64,000 nt of DNA from UBA1351 sp963677885 (GTDB lineage: Bacteria; Bacillota; Clostridia; Lachnospirales; Vallitaleaceae): the NCBI GenBank assembly GCA_963677885.1, contig OY782500.1, positions 1,488,001-1,552,000 on the forward strand, read 5' to 3'. Under the pieces are notes generated by a model that had not been told where the DNA came from, ran no database searches, and saw nothing but the letters and a program-made list of their open reading frames with translations. Positions 49,556-58,824 of the stretch are shown here, piece after piece. Positions within the stretch are counted from its first letter, which is position 1, and the number at the start of each line of letters is the position of its first letter. The position numbers and the translations under genes are program-made.

Positions 49556-52459
49556 TTATTCGTCGTCTTGACCATCTAGTTTCTTCCATATATGAACCAA
49601 TTGTTCAACAGATACAGGTTTTGAATAACAGTAACCCTGGATAAAAAGCTGGTCGAAATGACTCAACTTTTCAATCTGACCAATTGTCTCTACACCTTCT
49701 ACTATAATGATTTTACCCAGTCCTTGCAAGACATGAATGATACCTTTCAGGAAATCAAAGTCCTGCTCTTTAATTACAATATTGTTGACAAGACTTCTGT
49801 CCAGCTTAACATATTCCGCAGGATACTTGACAATATAGGATAGGGAGGAATAACCGGCACCGAAATCGTCAATAGCGACACAGATGCCCATGGATTTTAT
49901 TTCCATCAAAAGTTTTTCCAATTCTTTTGTATCCAGCATCTGATCGTCTTCTGTTATCTCAAGACACAATTGCAAATGCTTATACTTATAACTTCCTTGT
50001 ACCCTTTTTAGGGTAGATAAAAACTCGTAATCACATAGGGTGATAGGAGTAATATTTACAGAGACTTTAGGGATATAGATACCTTGAGATTCCCATATCT
50101 CTAACTGCCTCGACACATGTTCCAGGACGTAATGATCCAATCGCTTAATTGCATTTTCCTTGCGGATCAGATGCAGAAACTTACCTGGTGCCAGAAGTCC
50201 CCTTTCAGGGTGTCGCCATCTGATTAGGGCTTCACAACCGACAATCTCCATGCCATTTTTAGTAAACTGTGGCTGATAGAACATTTCAAATTCGTGGTTT
50301 TCAAAAGCTCTCTGGATTTCATTGGACAGCATTTTATCAAGCTTGAGCCTCGTACCCAGTTCATCTGTATAATAGGCAATACCGCTGCCTGCTTTTTCTT
50401 TTTGCTGGTTAAGGGCATTTTCAGCTCTTGTAAAGGCTTCTTCCAACTCATCAAAGTGTTTAAGGGTTGCCACACCTATACCAATACTTAATTCATAATC
50501 AACCAAGGACTTAAGAACCTTGGTCAGTTCTTCATAAAGTCCCTTAATAAAACCTGTATTGTTCTTGTATTTTTCCAGTTTTAGGGCTACAACAAATTCA
50601 TCACTGCCATTTCTTGCTACATACCCCTCATTACCAACATAAGCTTCCATAGCCTGATTCAGTTCCATAAGAACCTTATTTCCATAGGCAAAAGAGTGGG
50701 AATTGTTAATCCTCTTGAACTGGTTAATATCCACTAATAGGAGATGGAAATTATCGCTGATAGCATCTTTTCCCATCATTTTCTTTTTCATACCGAAAAG
50801 ATTCAGAGAATTGGTCAGAGGATCATGAGTAGCCAGATAATCCAGGGTCCGCTTTTCTGACCGGTATCTGCTTCCACGATATGCCGACACCAAAAGTATG
50901 AGTCCAAGTGCCGCAATAACCAAATAAGGAAACTTGGAATCTGATTTTGCCTGCTCCTTAAGTACAACTTCCTGAATAGCATTTTGAAGTGCATCTTCAC
51001 CGTCAACGTAATTAAGGGCCCTGTTAATCATCATCAAACTTGGTTCATCCATACTTGGTGCATAAAGATATACATTGGAATTATTTCGCCATTCACCGAG
51101 GATTGACAGTTCATTGGTCAAATCACTGATGGTGAGAAAGAGCATAGAGTATTCATCAAGAATCATATAATCGATGATGCCCTTTTTCAGATCCTCTACA
51201 GCAAGTTTTGGATCTTGATATTCCGGAGTTTTTATTTCAGGATATGATTCTTTCAGGTTGGACGACCCGGACCGGCCATTAACCAAACCTACTTCTTTCA
51301 TAGCCAACTGATTGGCATGAACATACTTATCTTCGCCAATTCTCCCTACAATAAGTGTCGAATTGGAAAAAAGCATATCTGTCCTGTTTTCACCTATATC
51401 CAGTCCAGCTGCCTCATAGGCACTTTTTGTATATAGGTCAGCCACTGCCATCAAGTCTTCATCGTCTTTAATAGAATCAACATGAATAAAACGAACCTTT
51501 TTATCTACAATCGTCTGAATATCCTGAAAATAAGTCGGCAAAATACCATAGGGCTCCAGGTTGTCTTCTATTGCTAAAGGAATATCCTGGGACGAGTATA
51601 TCACCGTAATGAATTCATCTTCATCCTGTCCAATATCCTTATCATTTATGTATTCCTTATAACGTTCTTTTGCAATAATCAAGGCATTATCTTTAACCAT
51701 GGTTTCAAGTGCAGAGTTGTCATTCCCTTCATCCAGATGACCAAACCACTGGTTTAAAAACTCCATTTCTTTGATGGTCGAAGGCTTATAATAAAAGGTA
51801 TTGGTTAAACGAAAATCGTCTAGCAAACAGTTAAGATATAATACCTTACCATTATCCAGAAAGAGTTCCTTACCATCATAAGGCATAAAAAGATAAGATA
51901 CATGGTCCTTCTCATAGTCACTTAGCATTTGGTCATAAGATTCATATTGTACATCACCAAATGTAATTTCTTTAAAGTATTTATTAATTTCCTCCATAAC
52001 AGCCGGCTCAACGAAGCCACTCTTTCCACCCAGGAGTTCATTCAGATAATTAAGGGTATACTTACTTTCACTGTACAAACCATAGGAATACTGTAGCTCC
52101 ATAGGAAATTTTTCCAATACATCATCATCAGGCAATCCCCTGTTAGTCATAGCCAAGACAACCTCACCCTCTTTTAGGGCATCATAAAGTGCCTTTAAGG
52201 TATCATATCCCTTAATGGATGTATGAATGTCATATTCAATTTCAAAATTTTTAAGAATCTGGTCGTAAAGACTTTTTTCCATTTCACTGACGCCAGAGTC
52301 AAATTCAGATTGTATAACTCCTAAAGTCAGGTTTGACCCTAAAGCCGGATGTGAAACTTCTTTTCCCAGCAAAGATGTATATATAGAATTGTCCGTTATT
52401 AATGCACCAAATACGATTATCAGTCCGAGTACACTTAAGCCAATTATAATTTTTCTCAT
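49556..52459 (-). CDS. Periplasmic-sensor GGDEF-EAL protein
   Basis: A 967-residue membrane protein. A signal/TM segment (IIIGLSVLGLIIVFGALI) is followed by about 500 extracellular residues with two lobes of type-II periplasmic-binding fold. A second TM lies near residue 515 (FPYLVIAALGLILLVSA). The GGDEF domain is degenerate (ARNGSDEF). The EAL domain is intact: CEALIRWRHPERG, EITEDDQM, IDDFGAGYSSL, KLDRSLV and VEGVET. It should therefore degrade cyclic di-GMP in response to an extracellular ligand. The binding-protein region begins with IQSEFDSGVSEMEKSLYDQI. It is first in a pair with the M20 gene. Confidence 0.93.
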   Translation of the reverse strand: MRKIIIGLSVLGLIIVFGALITDNSIYTSLLGKEVSHPALGSNLTLGVIQSEFDSGVSEMEKSLYDQILKNFEIEYDIHTSIKGYDTLKALYDALKEGEVVLAMTNRGLPDDDVLEKFPMELQYSYGLYSESKYTLNYLNELLGGKSGFVEPAVMEEINKYFKEITFGDVQYESYDQMLSDYEKDHVSYLFMPYDGKELFLDNGKVLYLNCLLDDFRLTNTFYYKPSTIKEMEFLNQWFGHLDEGNDNSALETMVKDNALIIAKERYKEYINDKDIGQDEDEFITVIYSSQDIPLAIEDNLEPYGILPTYFQDIQTIVDKKVRFIHVDSIKDDEDLMAVADLYTKSAYEAAGLDIGENRTDMLFSNSTLIVGRIGEDKYVHANQLAMKEVGLVNGRSGSSNLKESYPEIKTPEYQDPKLAVEDLKKGIIDYMILDEYSMLFLTISDLTNELSILGEWRNNSNVYLYAPSMDEPSLMMINRALNYVDGEDALQNAIQEVVLKEQAKSDSKFPYLVIAALGLILLVSAYRGSRYRSEKRTLDYLATHDPLTNSLNLFGMKKKMMGKDAISDNFHLLLVDINQFKRINNSHSFAYGNKVLMELNQAMEAYVGNEGYVARNGSDEFVVALKLEKYKNNTGFIKGLYEELTKVLKSLVDYELSIGIGVATLKHFDELEEAFTRAENALNQQKEKAGSGIAYYTDELGTRLKLDKMLSNEIQRAFENHEFEMFYQPQFTKNGMEIVGCEALIRWRHPERGLLAPGKFLHLIRKENAIKRLDHYVLEHVSRQLEIWESQGIYIPKVSVNITPITLCDYEFLSTLKRVQGSYKYKHLQLCLEITEDDQMLDTKELEKLLMEIKSMGICVAIDDFGAGYSSLSYIVKYPAEYVKLDRSLVNNIVIKEQDFDFLKGIIHVLQGLGKIIIVEGVETIGQIEKLSHFDQLFIQGYCYSKPVSVEQLVHIWKKLDGQDDE

Positions 52460-52821
52460 GTCAACTATTCACCAATGGTGATTCCTTTGTCGTTATAGTA
52501 TAGTCCGAGTATCAATTATTCATACATATATTTGGCATTAAAGTACTGAAGTCCCCTCATTTCAATACACTTTTACAATTATAGTATATTTTCACCCTGG
52601 ACACAACACTTTGCTAAAAACCTTTGATCTGGCCCATCTTTATTTTTGGACAGAAAAAAGAGAAGCAGAATGCTTCTCTTCTTTCCGGCTATAATGAGAG
52701 GGGATTCTAATATATTTTTTACAATTATTATGATAAAGTATACATATGTCCATGAAAGGACATTTATGTGTCTTTTATGTGTCTTTTCATTTTTTTGTAA
52801 AATCTCCTCTTAAGACCTACC
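52460..52821. other. Intergenic region between GGDEF-EAL and GH3 genes
   Basis: These 362 bases contain one intrinsic terminator (52659-52680), a short hairpin ATGTCC/GGACAT at 52746-52763 and a tandem ATGTGTCTTTT repeat just after it. No open frame with an RBS and no RNA gene is recognisable. Confidence 0.65.
52655..52682 (-). terminator. Intrinsic terminator after the GH3 gene
   Basis: AAGAGAAGCA pairs with TGCTTCTCTT, followed on the minus strand by TTTTTTCTG. Confidence 0.85.
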
Positions 52822-55239
52822 CTATAACTTCAAAAACAATTCAAATACTTTCTTAGCACAAACCTTCATCTCTTCTCTTGATAAAACACCTTTTTCCATA
52901 GCTTCTATCAAGCGTTCTGGAAAACCACATGCCATTTTCACATCATTACCGGCCTTAACTTCTTTATAATGCTCACCATATGTCCACCAATCGGTCATGA
53001 CCATACCCTTAAAGCCCCATTCCTGACGAAGAACTCCTGTTATCAGGTCCTTGTTCTCAGATGCCCGATGGCCGTTAATAATGTTATAGGCTGTCATAAT
53101 ACACCATGGATCCGCTTCTTTTACTACCATTTCAAAGGCTTTAAGGTATATTTCTCTGGCTGCACGTTCTGAAACTCTGGAATCACTGTTTTTCCTGTTG
53201 GTTTCCTTATTATTAAGAGCAAAGTGTTTAACAGTTGCTGCCACCCTTTGAGATTGGATACCTTTTACCATAGCAGCAGCAAGTTTACCGGCCACAAAAG
53301 GATCCTCAGAATAATACTCGAAATTCCGTCCACATAAAGGACTTCTGTGAATATTGATTGCAGGCGTCAGCCAAACACCAATATTGTTCTCACGAACTTC
53401 TTTTGCACCAGCCTGTCCTACCGAGTAGACAAGGTCTTCATCCCATGTACAGGCAAGTAAGGTTGAACATGGCCAAGCTGTCGTATTGACGCCACACTCT
53501 TTTCTAATCCTAAGACCAGCTGGTCCATCGGCAGTCATAATATTTGGAACACCGTATTTAGGAAGATTTCCAAAGCCAAAAGTATTGGCAACACCGGTAT
53601 TGGCTTGTCCTCCCAGGAAGTGACCCAGTTCATCATCACTCATCTGGTCAAGAAAGTCATCCATTGAAGCTGTACCCTCAGCTACATCAATAAGCTGTAT
53701 AAACTTAGGTGTATTTTTTCTTGGCCATAAAGTGTAACGGTCTGCTTGACGAATCAGTGGTGCAAAACCGTCTGTTTCTTCTACTGTCAAAGGATTAAGA
53801 TCATTGTCATCCGGATTATTACCGGCTCCGACCTCTAGTTCTTCATAAGACCCATCTGCTTTTAATCGTTTAGACAAGTGACTTGGTTTTAATTTTTCAC
53901 TTAAACTTTCTACGATACGATCTTCATCTAAAATCCAGTCGTATTCCAATATCTCGCCATCTCGAACGGAAGTACCTACGAAGAACTCATAGCCACCCTT
54001 TTCCAGCACATAGGCAGATTTGGCAACAAGGCCACGGTCATCATAGGAGGCAAAATCACTTGCTGAGAAACTTAAACTTAGCAGCTGACTTTCACCTGGC
54101 TCAAGCAACTTGGTTTTCTTAAAAGCAACCAATGTTTTTGATGCTTTACCCAGCATTCCCTGAGGAGCTGTAACATATACCTGTACTACTTCCCGCCCCG
54201 CATATTTTCCTGTATTTAAAACATCAACTTCAAGGGTAAACTGATCGTTTTGATCTATTAAGTCAAGTACGGACCAATCAAAAGTAGTATAGGACAGACC
54301 ATAACCAAAAGGATAGTTTACCTTGTCTGAGGCGCCTGGAATAGTTTCAAAATACCGGTAGCCAACATATATATCTTCTGTATACTCTACGTATGATTCA
54401 GACTCGTGAAAGTTATATGTTGAGGGATAGTCTTCAAGACGTTTTGCATAGGTATCAACCAGCTTACCAGATGGGGTCCCAAGACCAAACAGCAACTCAG
54501 CTGCAGCAAGACCACCTTCCATACCACCCTGCCAGGCCATGAGGACTGACTGGATATGTGAATTTCCTTTAAACCACTGGGTATCCACCATACCACCTAC
54601 ATTCATAACAACAATCACTTTATCAAAGTTATCGGTTACTGCTTCCACCATTTTTTGCTCTGCATGACTTAAATAAAAATCTCCATCTTCAAAGATCTTG
54701 GCAGCTTTAGCAGTTAAGGACCATTCATGTTCATTTGGTACTACATCCTTATCATAGGAGCTTTTTCTGTCCCATCCTTCACCTGAAAAACGACAGATTG
54801 AAACAATAGCCGTATCTGTAAAAGCTTTGGCTCCACTAATTAAGTCCTCTGAAAGTTCCGGCTCAAGAGTCATTCCCGGTTCAGCACCACCCTGATACTG
54901 GTTTTCCACTTCCTTTTTGTAAAAGTCCACTAGAGGTTCAAAGACTTCTACATGGAGATCAAGCTCTTTGATTCCCTGGTAAAGATTTCGAGTGTAAGAT
55001 ACGGTTACGTCACCTGAACCTCCACCTCCTTTAACATAATCAACGGTTCCTTTTCCAAAAAGGGCCACTCTTGCACCACTTGCCAAGGGCAGAACCTGTC
55101 CTTCGTTTTTCAAAAGAACCATTCCCTCTTTTGCTGCGTTTTTTGACAAGCTCCTGTGTTCAGGACTTGCTGTTACTCTTTCCCCGCCTTTGCCAAGTGG
55201 CAAATTAGGCGTATACATATACCTTGTCCATCTTTTCAT
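52822..55239 (-). CDS. Beta-glucosidase, GH3, domain-permuted
   Basis: An 805-residue cytosolic glycosidase that releases glucose from beta-glucosides. The usual GH3 order is reversed. Residues about 30-290 form the second (C-type) domain (VLLKNEGQVLPL, VMNVGGMVDTQWF), about 330-450 a fibronectin-III-like domain, and about 520-800 the TIM-barrel with nucleophile D750 (MVMTDWW) and TVKHFALNN. This permutation is known in Ruminococcus albus and Butyrivibrio. No signal peptide, so it cleaves imported sugars. RBS is GGGAGGT. The divergent AraC regulator is its probable controller. Confidence 0.95.
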   Translation of the reverse strand: MKRWTRYMYTPNLPLGKGGERVTASPEHRSLSKNAAKEGMVLLKNEGQVLPLASGARVALFGKGTVDYVKGGGGSGDVTVSYTRNLYQGIKELDLHVEVFEPLVDFYKKEVENQYQGGAEPGMTLEPELSEDLISGAKAFTDTAIVSICRFSGEGWDRKSSYDKDVVPNEHEWSLTAKAAKIFEDGDFYLSHAEQKMVEAVTDNFDKVIVVMNVGGMVDTQWFKGNSHIQSVLMAWQGGMEGGLAAAELLFGLGTPSGKLVDTYAKRLEDYPSTYNFHESESYVEYTEDIYVGYRYFETIPGASDKVNYPFGYGLSYTTFDWSVLDLIDQNDQFTLEVDVLNTGKYAGREVVQVYVTAPQGMLGKASKTLVAFKKTKLLEPGESQLLSLSFSASDFASYDDRGLVAKSAYVLEKGGYEFFVGTSVRDGEILEYDWILDEDRIVESLSEKLKPSHLSKRLKADGSYEELEVGAGNNPDDNDLNPLTVEETDGFAPLIRQADRYTLWPRKNTPKFIQLIDVAEGTASMDDFLDQMSDDELGHFLGGQANTGVANTFGFGNLPKYGVPNIMTADGPAGLRIRKECGVNTTAWPCSTLLACTWDEDLVYSVGQAGAKEVRENNIGVWLTPAINIHRSPLCGRNFEYYSEDPFVAGKLAAAMVKGIQSQRVAATVKHFALNNKETNRKNSDSRVSERAAREIYLKAFEMVVKEADPWCIMTAYNIINGHRASENKDLITGVLRQEWGFKGMVMTDWWTYGEHYKEVKAGNDVKMACGFPERLIEAMEKGVLSREEMKVCAKKVFELFLKL

Positions 55240-55315
55240 AATTACCTCCCAGGTTGCATCGATTTTCTTATATAATTCATCATAAACTTAAGCCCCGACT
55301 CTTACTAGCCCTATG

Positions 55316-55371
55316 TTGACTACTTATTCGGTCGATATTGACTTTTATTTTATCTTATGCTAATTTTGACT
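55316..55371. promoter_or_regulatory. Three TTGACT repeats between the GH3 and AraC genes
   Basis: TTGACT occurs at 55316, 55338 and 55366 on the plus strand, each in an AT-rich context. The second is followed 17 bases later by TAATTT and may be the araC promoter. Repeats of this kind are compatible with AraC half-sites. Confidence 0.4.
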
Positions 55372-55418
55372 TTAAGGACACGGTCACAACTTTTAACAAG
55401 ACAAAACAGGGAGGTCTT

Positions 55419-56240
55419 ATGTCAACTCATGAAGTCATTACACCCAGTCGTGGTTTGTCAGTTCACTTCGCTACACATCAGCCTAAAAATATGATGATCC
55501 CCAACCACTGGCACCATCATTTAGAAATCCTCCATATAGAAAAAGGGCAGATCCTGGCTATTCGCGGAGACCGTCACTATGATCTTCAAGTGGGCGACTT
55601 CTTTATCGTCAATTCAGGCCAGATCCATCAAACCAAATCCAAGGGTCAGGCTACCAACACCATGCTTCAGATTCCAATGGATTTTTTGGCTAACTCAATT
55701 CCGGATCTTGACCAAGTCGAATTTCAAGAACATTTGTCTGCCAGGAAATTAAACAGCAAAAGAGAGTTTATTGATTTGTCAGCCCACTTGGACTTGATGC
55801 GCGAGGTCTATAACAAAAAAGAAAAAGGCTATGTTTTTATGTTCAATGCCCATCTTAACCGATTTTTACACGACCTCTATGTTCATTTCTCCACACGCAA
55901 AAAAGAGCCTCTGGCAAAGCCATATTCCAAAAATGACCAGCGCCTCAAGCAAATCATCCTCTATGTAGATCAACACTATAAGGATCCCATTAGCCTCAAA
56001 GATATTTCCGGGTACGTCGCCCTAAGTCCTGAATATTTTTGTAGGACCTTTAAGAAAGAAATGGGTATGACCTTTATTCAGTATGTCAATTCCGTTCGCT
56101 TATCCCATATCTATCGGGCATTATTGGATTCCAATGCCAGTATCACTGAACTCCAGCAGCAACATGGTTTTACCAACTACAAGGTTTTCAACCGAATGTT
56201 CAAAGAAGCCTATGGATGCAAACCTTCTTCACTAAAATGA
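55419..56240 (+). CDS. AraC-family regulator of the GH3 gene
   Basis: A 273-residue regulator. The N-terminal cupin (residues about 10-110) has HWHHHLEILHIEKGQILAI. The C-terminal double helix-turn-helix (about 170-270) has ISLKDISGYVALSPEYFCRTFKKEMG and ITELQQQHGFTNYKVFNRMFKEAYG. The start at 55419 follows AGGGAGGT; the longer frame from 55338 has no RBS. It is divergent from the beta-glucosidase gene, so glucoside-responsive control is likely. Confidence 0.92.
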   Translation: MSTHEVITPSRGLSVHFATHQPKNMMIPNHWHHHLEILHIEKGQILAIRGDRHYDLQVGDFFIVNSGQIHQTKSKGQATNTMLQIPMDFLANSIPDLDQVEFQEHLSARKLNSKREFIDLSAHLDLMREVYNKKEKGYVFMFNAHLNRFLHDLYVHFSTRKKEPLAKPYSKNDQRLKQIILYVDQHYKDPISLKDISGYVALSPEYFCRTFKKEMGMTFIQYVNSVRLSHIYRALLDSNASITELQQQHGFTNYKVFNRMFKEAYGCKPSSLK

Positions 56241-56278
56241 GTATATCACACATTACAAACCTCTATATCCGGGTAAAC

Positions 56279-56355
56279 AAAAAAGAGCCCTACCTTGAAC
56301 AAAGTAAAACTCCTAATCTATATGATATACTCCCTTATCATTTGCTGCAATTATA
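56279..56355 (-). ncRNA. Duplicated small-RNA-like element, copy A
   Basis: On the minus strand a TATAAT (56355-56350) is followed by about 35 bases and a 13-bp or longer hairpin, GAGTTTTAC-TTTG with CAAG-GTAGGGCTC, ending in TTTTTT. Three of the stem pairs are G-U wobbles that work only on this strand. Copy B has the same sequence. The unit would yield a transcript of about 65 bases. It lies 3' of the second XRE gene. Confidence 0.45.
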
Positions 56356-56383
56356 CAACTTTAGTCCTATATAAAAACACTAA

Positions 56384-56400
56384 TTTGGTAGTGTTTTTAG
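56384..56400 (-). terminator. Terminator after the XRE gene (downstream copy)
   Basis: AAAAACAC-TACCAAATTA-GTGTTTTT hairpin with T-rich tail on the minus strand, repeated after the paralogue at 57631-57656. Confidence 0.6.
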
Positions 56401-56433
56401 GAAAATATCTGCTTTTTGACAAGCTGTCAGGCC

Positions 56434-57396
56434 TTATTCCATCTGGTCTTCAGGGATTTTAATATTTATTCCATAATAATCCAATTCATCCAAGCAGGCT
56501 TTTTTTCTGGCACCTTTTTCCATCATCAAAATCGGGTGAAGAAAATACTCAAACCCCTCTTGATTAAGATGATACATTGATATCCCCTTGAGAAAAAGAA
56601 CATCCTTCCATAAGACATTGCCGACAAAATTATTTCCATTGGTCAATAACTGATCGCAAATTTCTAAGGCTTTGTCGAACTCCCTTAAAATTTCATAGTT
56701 AACGATTCTGTTAATGGCAATAGTCATGATGTAATCTTCATTTCTACGGTCATTAACCTTCGACCTTTTTACCGCTCTTTCCAGGGTATCTAAAATTTCA
56801 AAGGATTTCTCCACCTCACCACTCATTTTTAAAACATTACACAAAAACAAACCAATTGTTACTTCCAGATTAAAGAGATAACAGTCCCTTAAGTAACCAC
56901 TGCTTTCCCGATTCAAACGAAACAGCAGCTTTTCCATTAAGATAGAATTTTGCTCTTTATTCCGAATATCAGATATATCCGAATCTTTGACAACAAGCAG
57001 GAAGTCAAGTAGGCATTGAAATAATTCCATCTCAAGTTCATCTGCCACTTCCAATTGATTCATATAAACTTTCAGTTCATCAATATAATCCTTGATTTCA
57101 CGCTTAGCCAACTCTACATCCCGCATCCAAACAGTTTTGTTAACAAACTTAATCATATCATCGGAAAAATAGGAGGATCTTTTTCTGGTTTGAAGAGCAA
57201 GTTTAACCAGGTCTGTTTTATAGACAAGGGATAACCTTTCTAGGGTTGAGATTTTAGGTTCTTTAATGCCATGTTCTATTCTTCTTTGGGTTTCGATCGA
57301 AACCATGCTGAGGTTATACACTTCTTTTTGAGTATATCCCCATTCTTTTCTGATATCAGATATGGAATTACCTAGCTCCTTAAAATCAATACTCAT
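56434..57396 (-). CDS. XRE-family regulator with helical repeat domain (copy A)
   Basis: A 320-residue regulator. Residues about 9-60 form an XRE helix-turn-helix (WGYTQKEVYNLSMVSIETQRRIEHG). The remainder is all-helical with TPR-like pairs (SFEILDTLERAVKR, ALEICDQLLTNGNN), an architecture like RNPP/Rgg peptide-responsive regulators. It is a close paralogue of the next gene upstream (57704-58651), nearly identical over the first 65 residues and diverging later. The start at 57396 follows GGAGGAG. No gene for an exported peptide is obvious. Confidence 0.88.
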   Translation of the reverse strand: MSIDFKELGNSISDIRKEWGYTQKEVYNLSMVSIETQRRIEHGIKEPKISTLERLSLVYKTDLVKLALQTRKRSSYFSDDMIKFVNKTVWMRDVELAKREIKDYIDELKVYMNQLEVADELEMELFQCLLDFLLVVKDSDISDIRNKEQNSILMEKLLFRLNRESSGYLRDCYLFNLEVTIGLFLCNVLKMSGEVEKSFEILDTLERAVKRSKVNDRRNEDYIMTIAINRIVNYEILREFDKALEICDQLLTNGNNFVGNVLWKDVLFLKGISMYHLNQEGFEYFLHPILMMEKGARKKACLDELDYYGINIKIPEDQME

Positions 57397-57495
57397 GGTC
57401 TCCTCCTTCCAATGAGATTCCTTTAGTCCTATCCTCATCATTATATCATAACCAGTAGCTCATGAACTCATTTCTCCAAAAGCATGATGTTGGTT

Positions 57496-57535
57496 TCTGA
57501 ACATGATGCTAAATTCAGCGTAATTTCTTATAACG
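57496..57535. repeat. Dispersed 40-bp repeat, third copy
   Basis: TCTGAACATGATGC...TAACGC matches the 44494 and 44599 units at about 36 of 40 positions. With the preceding GCATGATGTT it forms a hairpin with one central mismatch. Confidence 0.75.
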
Positions 57536-57613
57536 CAAAAAAGAGCCCTACCTTGTGCAAAGTAAAACTCCTCGTCTATATGATATACTCCCTAATCATT
57601 TGCAATTATTATA
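57536..57613 (-). ncRNA. Duplicated small-RNA-like element, copy B
   Basis: The same promoter-hairpin unit as copy A: TATAAT at 57613-57608, then hairpin GAGTTTTAC-TTTG/CAAG-GTAGGGCTC and TTTTTT. Only about 12 positions differ over 125 bases, and the stem is preserved. It sits between the two XRE genes, upstream of copy A. Confidence 0.45.
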
Positions 57614-57630
57614 CTACTTTAGTCCTATAT

Positions 57631-57656
57631 AAAAACACTAATTTGGTGGTGTTTTT
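57631..57656 (-). terminator. Terminator after the XRE gene (upstream copy)
   Basis: AAAAACAC pairs with GTGTTTTT; T-rich on the minus strand. Confidence 0.6.
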
Positions 57657-57703
57657 GAAGAAATCATGACATTTGAGACATAGAAACCATGATTTTGCTT
57701 AGA

Positions 57704-58651
57704 TTAAGGAATTTCAATGTTTATACCATAATATTCCAGTTCCCCGATAAAAGCTTCTTTCCTTGCTCCTTTTTCAAGCATAATCGCAGTGATTAAAAAA
57801 TGCTCATATCCCTTTTGATTTAAATGGAACATGGATATTCCTTTGAGAAACAGGACATCTTTCCACAATACATTACCAACGATATTTAATTCTTCAAACA
57901 TGATTCGGTCACATAATTCCAAAGATCGATCAAATTCTTTATTAATCTCATGATTGATAATTCGATTAATAATAATTGTCATATAGTAATTTTCATTTCT
58001 TTTATCCTTAACTGGATATCTCTTGACTGCATCTTCGAGCACTTGCAAGATCTCAAATGATTTTTCTACTTCCCTATTCATTTTGAGCACAGTACATAAA
58101 AACAAACCAATTGTAATTTCCAAATTAAAGAGATAGTAATCACTCAGGTAACCCGTACCGTTTCTGTTCAGTCGGAATAATAGCTTTTCCATAACAATGT
58201 AATTATGCGCTTTGTTGCGGACATCTGTTGTTGCAGCATCTTTAACGACTGTTAAAAAGTCGAGAAAGCACTGAATTAATTCTGTTTCAAGATCATCACT
58301 TGACTCTAAATTTCTCATATAAATTTTAAGTTCATCTACGTACCCATCAATTTCTTTCTTGGCCAAATCCACATCCCTCATCCAGACGGTTTTGTTAACA
58401 AACTTAATCATATCATCGGAGAAGTAGGAAATTCGTTTTCTGGTTTGCAGGGCAAGTTTAACCAAATCTGTCTTGTAGACAAGAGACAGTCTTTCCAAGG
58501 TTGATATTTTAGGTTCCTTAAGGCCATGTTCAATCCTTCTCTGGGTTTCGATGGAAACCTTACTTAGATCATATACCTCCTTTTGGGTATATCCCCATTC
58601 CTTTCTGATTTCAGATATGGAATTGCCTAGTTCTTTAAAATCAACACTCAT
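57704..58651 (-). CDS. XRE-family regulator with helical repeat domain (copy B)
   Basis: A 315-residue paralogue of the neighbouring XRE regulator. The HTH is WGYTQKEVYDLSKVSIETQRRIEHG, followed by the same LERLSLVYKTDLVKLALQTR stretch. The helical C-terminal domain has drifted more, as expected if the two bind different ligands. RBS is GAAGGAG. Gene, terminator and downstream RNA element appear as a unit in both copies, so the duplication included all three. Confidence 0.88.
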   Translation of the reverse strand: MSVDFKELGNSISEIRKEWGYTQKEVYDLSKVSIETQRRIEHGLKEPKISTLERLSLVYKTDLVKLALQTRKRISYFSDDMIKFVNKTVWMRDVDLAKKEIDGYVDELKIYMRNLESSDDLETELIQCFLDFLTVVKDAATTDVRNKAHNYIVMEKLLFRLNRNGTGYLSDYYLFNLEITIGLFLCTVLKMNREVEKSFEILQVLEDAVKRYPVKDKRNENYYMTIIINRIINHEINKEFDRSLELCDRIMFEELNIVGNVLWKDVLFLKGISMFHLNQKGYEHFLITAIMLEKGARKEAFIGELEYYGINIEIP

Positions 58652-58737
58652 GGTCTTCTCCTTCTAAGAGTCATATCATGATAATTATATCATATACAAG
58701 TGGCGAAGTGTTACTTGCAGCTCCACCCTCTAAGCTT

Positions 58738-58778
58738 AAATTAAACCGGGTACAAAATCCTATGATTCTATACCCGGC
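58738..58778 (-). terminator. Intrinsic terminator after the aldo/keto reductase
   Basis: CCGGGTA pairs with TACCCGG; on the minus strand TTTAATTT follows. Confidence 0.8.
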
Positions 58779-58824
58779 TTTATTCTTCACTATTTACTAG
58801 ATATTATGATATAGGCAAGATAAT

